Assembly: GCA_001931535.1 (NCBI GenBank)
Contig: CP016211.1
Span: 6,307,573-6,371,572, forward strand
Direction: 5' to 3'
From: Minicystis rosea
Lineage (GTDB): Bacteria; Myxococcota_A; Polyangia; Polyangiales; Polyangiaceae
Length of the DNA stretch: 64,000 bases
The translations under genes and the position numbers were made by a program. Shown here in pieces: positions 61,714-64,000 of this stretch. The notes under the pieces are model-generated. The model was not told where the DNA came from. It saw only the letters and a program-made list of their open reading frames with translations, and made no database searches. Each line of letters opens with the position of its first letter. Position 1 is the first letter of the stretch.

Positions 61714-62151
61714 TCAGGCGACGTCGCGCACCTCGAACACGATGTTCACGCCCCCCGCGTCACGCGCGCTCACGATGAGCCGGCCCTCATGCTCGTTGAA
61801 GGAAACGCCGGCCAGCACCGTGCGCACCTGCGAGAGGTCGCGCACCGCGAGGGTCATCGCCGACAGGTGCGGCACCACGGGCGGCGGCGGGTCGATGTCG
61901 AACGGCCCGCGCGCGGAGACGGGGATCTGCGCCCAACGCTCGGCGTCGGTCACCGCGAGCACCTCGAGGTAGTTGTTCTCGAAGACGGCGGTGCGATTGG
62001 CGACGCCGAGCAACTGCGGTTCCCCGCCCGGATGTAGCGGAATGCGCGGCAGCGAGAGCGGCGTGAAGCGGAAGCCGAGCCGCTCGTAGCGCTCGATGGT
62101 GGCAGGCATGGACCGGGTGATGAGGCCGAGGTGGTGGAGGATGTCGATCAT
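61714..62151 (-). CDS. VOC-family (glyoxalase-like) protein
   Basis: A 145-residue protein starting MIDILHHLGLITRSMPATIE. It has the paired beta-alpha-beta pattern of the vicinal oxygen chelate superfamily (HHLGLITRSM near the N-terminus; AMTLAVRDLSQVRTVLAGVS and GGVNIVFEVRD near the C-terminus) with FENNYLEVLAV carrying the conserved ligand Glu. It resembles the glyoxalase-like domains of unknown substrate. ATG 62151 is preferred; a TTG three codons upstream is possible. The palindrome ATCAATCAATTGATTGAT begins nine bases upstream, so repression by the downstream TetR protein is plausible. Confidence 0.82.
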   Translation of the reverse strand: MIDILHHLGLITRSMPATIERYERLGFRFTPLSLPRIPLHPGGEPQLLGVANRTAVFENNYLEVLAVTDAERWAQIPVSARGPFDIDPPPPVVPHLSAMTLAVRDLSQVRTVLAGVSFNEHEGRLIVSARDAGGVNIVFEVRDVA

Positions 62152-62159
62152 GAAAATCA

Positions 62160-62177
62160 ATCAATCAATTGATTGAT
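62160..62177. promoter_or_regulatory. Perfect 18-bp palindrome, candidate TetR operator
   Basis: ATCAATCAATTGATTGAT is a perfect palindrome, very AT-rich in this GC-rich genome, located just upstream of the VOC gene start and thus over its ribosome-binding or promoter region. Size and symmetry suit a TetR dimer; the nearest regulator gene in the same leftward group is the TetR gene at 60973-61572. Confidence 0.72.
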
Positions 62178-62375
62178 ATCGAGTCAACCCATCGTCCTTG
62201 GCGATGCCATCAGGGCGCCTCGGCGAAATGCGTGTGGTCTGTGCGCCCAGAGCATGAAGCTCGTGCGCTTGCGCTCGGACGATCGGCAGAAGCGGTGCGG
62301 CGAGCACCGCGCTGGAGCGCCGGCATGCCCGAAGCCGTCCGCGGCGTCCTGGAGCCGCGGTGGAACGTGAGATGC

Positions 62376-62642
62376 TCAGCGTTTCCGCGACACCGGCTGC
62401 GCATGAGTCGCCTGCACGTCGCCGGTGCGCACGGCGCGCGCGATCTCCAGCACCGCCAGCACGGCATGCTCGAGCCCCACGATGGCCCCCTTGGCGGGAA
62501 CCGTCAGCGAAGAGGGGACACGCTGGGCGGGCCAACCTGGCAGCACGAAGCACGCGCACTCACCGCGCGCCGCGCAGTAGCTCTCGTGCGGCAAGAGGAA
62601 GGTGGCCATCTGCGCGGTCTTGTTCGTCAGCGTCACGTTCAC
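62376..62642 (-). CDS. Small hypothetical protein, 88 aa
   Basis: Begins with GTG at 62642 overlapping the stop of the upstream small gene (GTGA). The protein VNVTLTNKTAQMATFLLPHE then SYCAARGECACFVLPGWPAQ and PAKGAIVGLEHAVLAVLEIA has three cysteines in a C-X5-C-X-C pattern and high GC3. No family recognised. It belongs to a small leftward group of short genes, at least one of which is broken. Confidence 0.6.
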   Translation of the reverse strand: MNVTLTNKTAQMATFLLPHESYCAARGECACFVLPGWPAQRVPSSLTVPAKGAIVGLEHAVLAVLEIARAVRTGDVQATHAQPVSRKR

Positions 62643-62824
62643 GCGGGGCCTCCTGCGAGAAGTTGGGGATCGAGCCGCGGGTCGCGCACGATGAGCATGT
62701 CGACCGGCGTGCCGTCGAACAGCACGGCGACGCGGGTCGCAAACCCGGCACCGATGAGCCACCCCACGGCCCCGCCGGACGGACCGCAGTGGGGCTGGAT
62801 TACCGAGCTCGTGGGGACCATCAT
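62639..62824 (-). CDS. Small hypothetical protein, 61 aa (downstream of an in-frame TGA)
   Basis: Encodes MMVPTSSVIQPHCGPSGGAV then GWLIGAGFATRVAVLFDGTP and VDMLIVRDPRLDPQLLAGGP. High GC3 and a coupled GTGA overlap with the next gene support it. Its frame continues upstream through a single TGA (62830-62828) into the 39-aa gene before it, so the two could be one reading frame interrupted by a stop. GAGG lies just before the two ATGs at 62824 and 62821, so an independent start is also possible. Confidence 0.6.
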   Translation of the reverse strand: MMVPTSSVIQPHCGPSGGAVGWLIGAGFATRVAVLFDGTPVDMLIVRDPRLDPQLLAGGPA

Positions 62825-62827
62825 GCC

Positions 62828-62947
62828 TCAGCCGTCCTCGTTCATGCGCATCGCGCGCGTGCCCCGGCACAGGAAGCGCTGCGGTCGCACCGGGATGCAC
62901 ATGACAATGACGGGCGAGCAGCCGCCTTCCCTACGCGCGCTGGGCAC
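62828..62947 (-). CDS. Very small hypothetical gene, 39 aa
   Basis: GTG at 62947 with AGGAG about ten bases upstream; product VPSARREGGCSPVIVMCIPV then RPQRFLCRGTRAMRMNEDG, stop TGA. GC3 is high. The following in-frame sequence is also coding-like. Either a separate minigene or the N-terminal part of a protein interrupted by TGA (nonsense mutation, or less likely a selenocysteine codon). Confidence 0.42.
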   Translation of the reverse strand: MPSARREGGCSPVIVMCIPVRPQRFLCRGTRAMRMNEDG

Positions 62948-62980
62948 GATTTCGACGCTCCTGATTCACACGGCAGGGAC

Positions 62981-63116
62981 TCACGTCCCCGCCGCCCCAG
63001 TCTTCATGTGGGGCTTCGGGTCGGCTTCGCCGCCCTACGCCCCACGCCCCGGCAAAGCTCATGGGGCCCACCATGTCCGTGAGCCCCGGGAACAGCAACG
63101 CCGTGTCGTCGAGCAT
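62981..63116 (-). pseudogene. Small gene with a one-base frameshift
   Basis: From ATG 63116 the frame reads MLDDTALLFPGLTDMVGPMS then FAGAWGVG with strong GC3. Coding character then moves by one base to GGEADPKPHMKTGAAGT followed by TGA at 62983-62981. Removing one G from the GGG of GTAGGGCGGC joins both halves as AWGVGGEADPKP. No family recognised. Confidence 0.5.
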
Positions 63117-63145
63117 CGACAATTGTCAGAACGAGGATCTCACCC

Positions 63146-64000
63146 ATGGTTTTCGTCCCGTCCACGTGGCTTGTCGTCCCTCCCTTCGAGGGCGTCGATC
63201 GCGATGCGCTCGCCCAGCTCGCGCGCTTCGAACAAGCCATCTTGTTCGACGACGCGGCCGCGATGCCGAACCCGATTCACATCCTCACCGATCGTCCCGA
63301 GGACAATCCAGAGCGGGAATGCAGGCGCCTGAGCAGCGCGATGCTGCGCCGATATCATGGGCTCGGGTTCTCGCCCGAGGCTCGGATCGAGACGGTGCGA
63401 CGCGTGGCGAGCAGCAAGCTGCCGGACTTCTTTCGATGGCACATCGTCACGCGCATGCAGGCCGGCACCACCGACGAGGCCGAGCTCACGGCGCTGAGCG
63501 CGCTCGCCAACACGCTGGGGAGTGACATCGATTCGCAGGAACGCTGGATCTCGCGCGGCGCGCTCGACCGTGCCATCCGGGGCGCGCCCGCCTCGGCCAT
63601 GGCCGGCAGCGTCGTGCTGATCGACGCAGAGCACGACCGCGCCCGGGCCGAGTGGCTGCTCGCCGATCCGTCGCGCGGCGCCAACATCGCGTGGTGGCGC
63701 CTCGACATCCGCGATCCGGAGTGGATTCGTAGGATCCTCCCGCGCCTCGGGGGCCGCGCCGCGAAGATCAAGCTGTCCTCGCAGGACGATTGGTCCGGCA
63801 TCGCCGCGGCGCTGCCCGACGATTGCGCCGCCGTCGACGTGAGCCTCGCGAGGGCGGGCCTCGGCTTCGTGGGCGAGCTGGTGAAGTCGCCCGCGTGGAC
63901 GTCGCTCCGCACGCTGCGGCTCCACGGCAATGGCCTGGGCGCGGAGGGGCTCGGCCTGCTGCTCGCAGCGGACAAACCGGGCGGCTTCGACGCGCTCGAT
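63146..64000 (+). CDS. Leucine-rich-repeat protein, partial (C-terminus beyond window)
   Basis: The frame opens at ATG 63146 (MVFVPSTWLVVPPFEGVDRD) and stays open for 285 codons to the window end. The first ~180 residues form an unrecognised helical region (ERECRRLSSAMLRRYHGLGF, ELTALSALANTLGSDIDSQE). The last visible part, PAWTSLRTLRLHGNGLGAEG then LGLLLAADKPGG, matches ribonuclease-inhibitor-type leucine-rich repeats, which are common in myxobacterial cytoplasmic proteins as interaction scaffolds. GAGG lies nine bases upstream of the ATG. It diverges from a broken small gene 29 bp away. Confidence 0.82.
   Translation, partial: MVFVPSTWLVVPPFEGVDRDALAQLARFEQAILFDDAAAMPNPIHILTDRPEDNPERECRRLSSAMLRRYHGLGFSPEARIETVRRVASSKLPDFFRWHIVTRMQAGTTDEAELTALSALANTLGSDIDSQERWISRGALDRAIRGAPASAMAGSVVLIDAEHDRARAEWLLADPSRGANIAWWRLDIRDPEWIRRILPRLGGRAAKIKLSSQDDWSGIAAALPDDCAAVDVSLARAGLGFVGELVKSPAWTSLRTLRLHGNGLGAEGLGLLLAADKPGGFDALD

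Noticed and set aside
62785..62830. A SECIS element after the in-frame TGA
   Set aside because: GAGCTC is self-complementary but no stem with an apical loop at the usual distance from the TGA could be drawn.

Overview
The window is 64 kb of very GC-rich, densely coding DNA that looks like a chromosome segment from a myxobacterium of the Polyangiales (Polyangium/Sorangium type). The evidence is the protein repertoire: MYXO-CTERM-like tails (Cys-rich anchor, hydrophobic stretch, Arg-rich end) on a GH44 glycosidase and a metallopeptidase, Cys-rich DUF4215-type repeats, thrombospondin type 3 repeats, many Ser/Gly/Thr-rich lipoproteins, a Hanks-type Ser/Thr kinase with a C-terminal membrane anchor, and strong GC3 bias. 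Genus is not determined.

Layout. 1-9.2 kb: a truncated protein with a repeated LPF-motif segment, a YggT-type membrane protein and an unknown gene on the minus strand; a TerB-like protein; a lipoprotein resembling copper monooxygenases; a tightly coupled pair (unknown protein plus a vWA-domain protein); and an unusual zinc-ribbon/membrane/metalloprotease fusion. 9.2-14.8 kb: a POT peptide transporter, a TMEM175-type channel, a LysR regulator with a metallo-beta-lactamase-fold hydrolase, and a small lipoprotein. 14.8-19.8 kb: phosphoenolpyruvate carboxylase, SelB and, head-to-head with selB, tRNA-Sec, so this organism should decode UGA as selenocysteine. 19.8-23.4 kb: a ferritin-like protein with a lipoprotein, then an overlapping ECF sigma / FecR-like / HD-phosphohydrolase operon. 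23.9-36.3 kb: a secreted-surface-protein region with two giant DNRLRE-domain proteins and a divergent three-gene operon (PEGA/TPR-type protein and two tandemly duplicated propeller lipoproteins). 36.9-45.1 kb: GH44 glycosidase, Ser/Thr kinase, a second PEGA/TPR-type protein with a lipoprotein, a small exported protein and a large metallopeptidase. 45.3-58.1 kb: response regulator, a double-length UvrA with four ATPase domains, a pectinacetylesterase-like lipoprotein, an unknown protein, an EF-G-like GTPase and an L,D-transpeptidase.

58.15-64 kb starts with tRNA-Arg(CCG). A frameshifted tyrosine-recombinase remnant lies just past its 3' end, followed by accessory genes (HxlR and TetR regulators, VOC protein, Cys-rich lipoprotein, LRR protein) mixed with gene fragments. 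This looks like the eroded end of an element integrated at the tRNA.

Several reading frames (ECF sigma, PEGA protein, integrase remnant, one small gene) are broken by a single-base offset, at least three of them at or beside G/C runs. Either the sequence has homopolymer errors or these genes are really frameshifted. Conspicuous hairpins sit between many convergent genes, and a 126-bp nested inverted repeat lies upstream of the GH44 gene.
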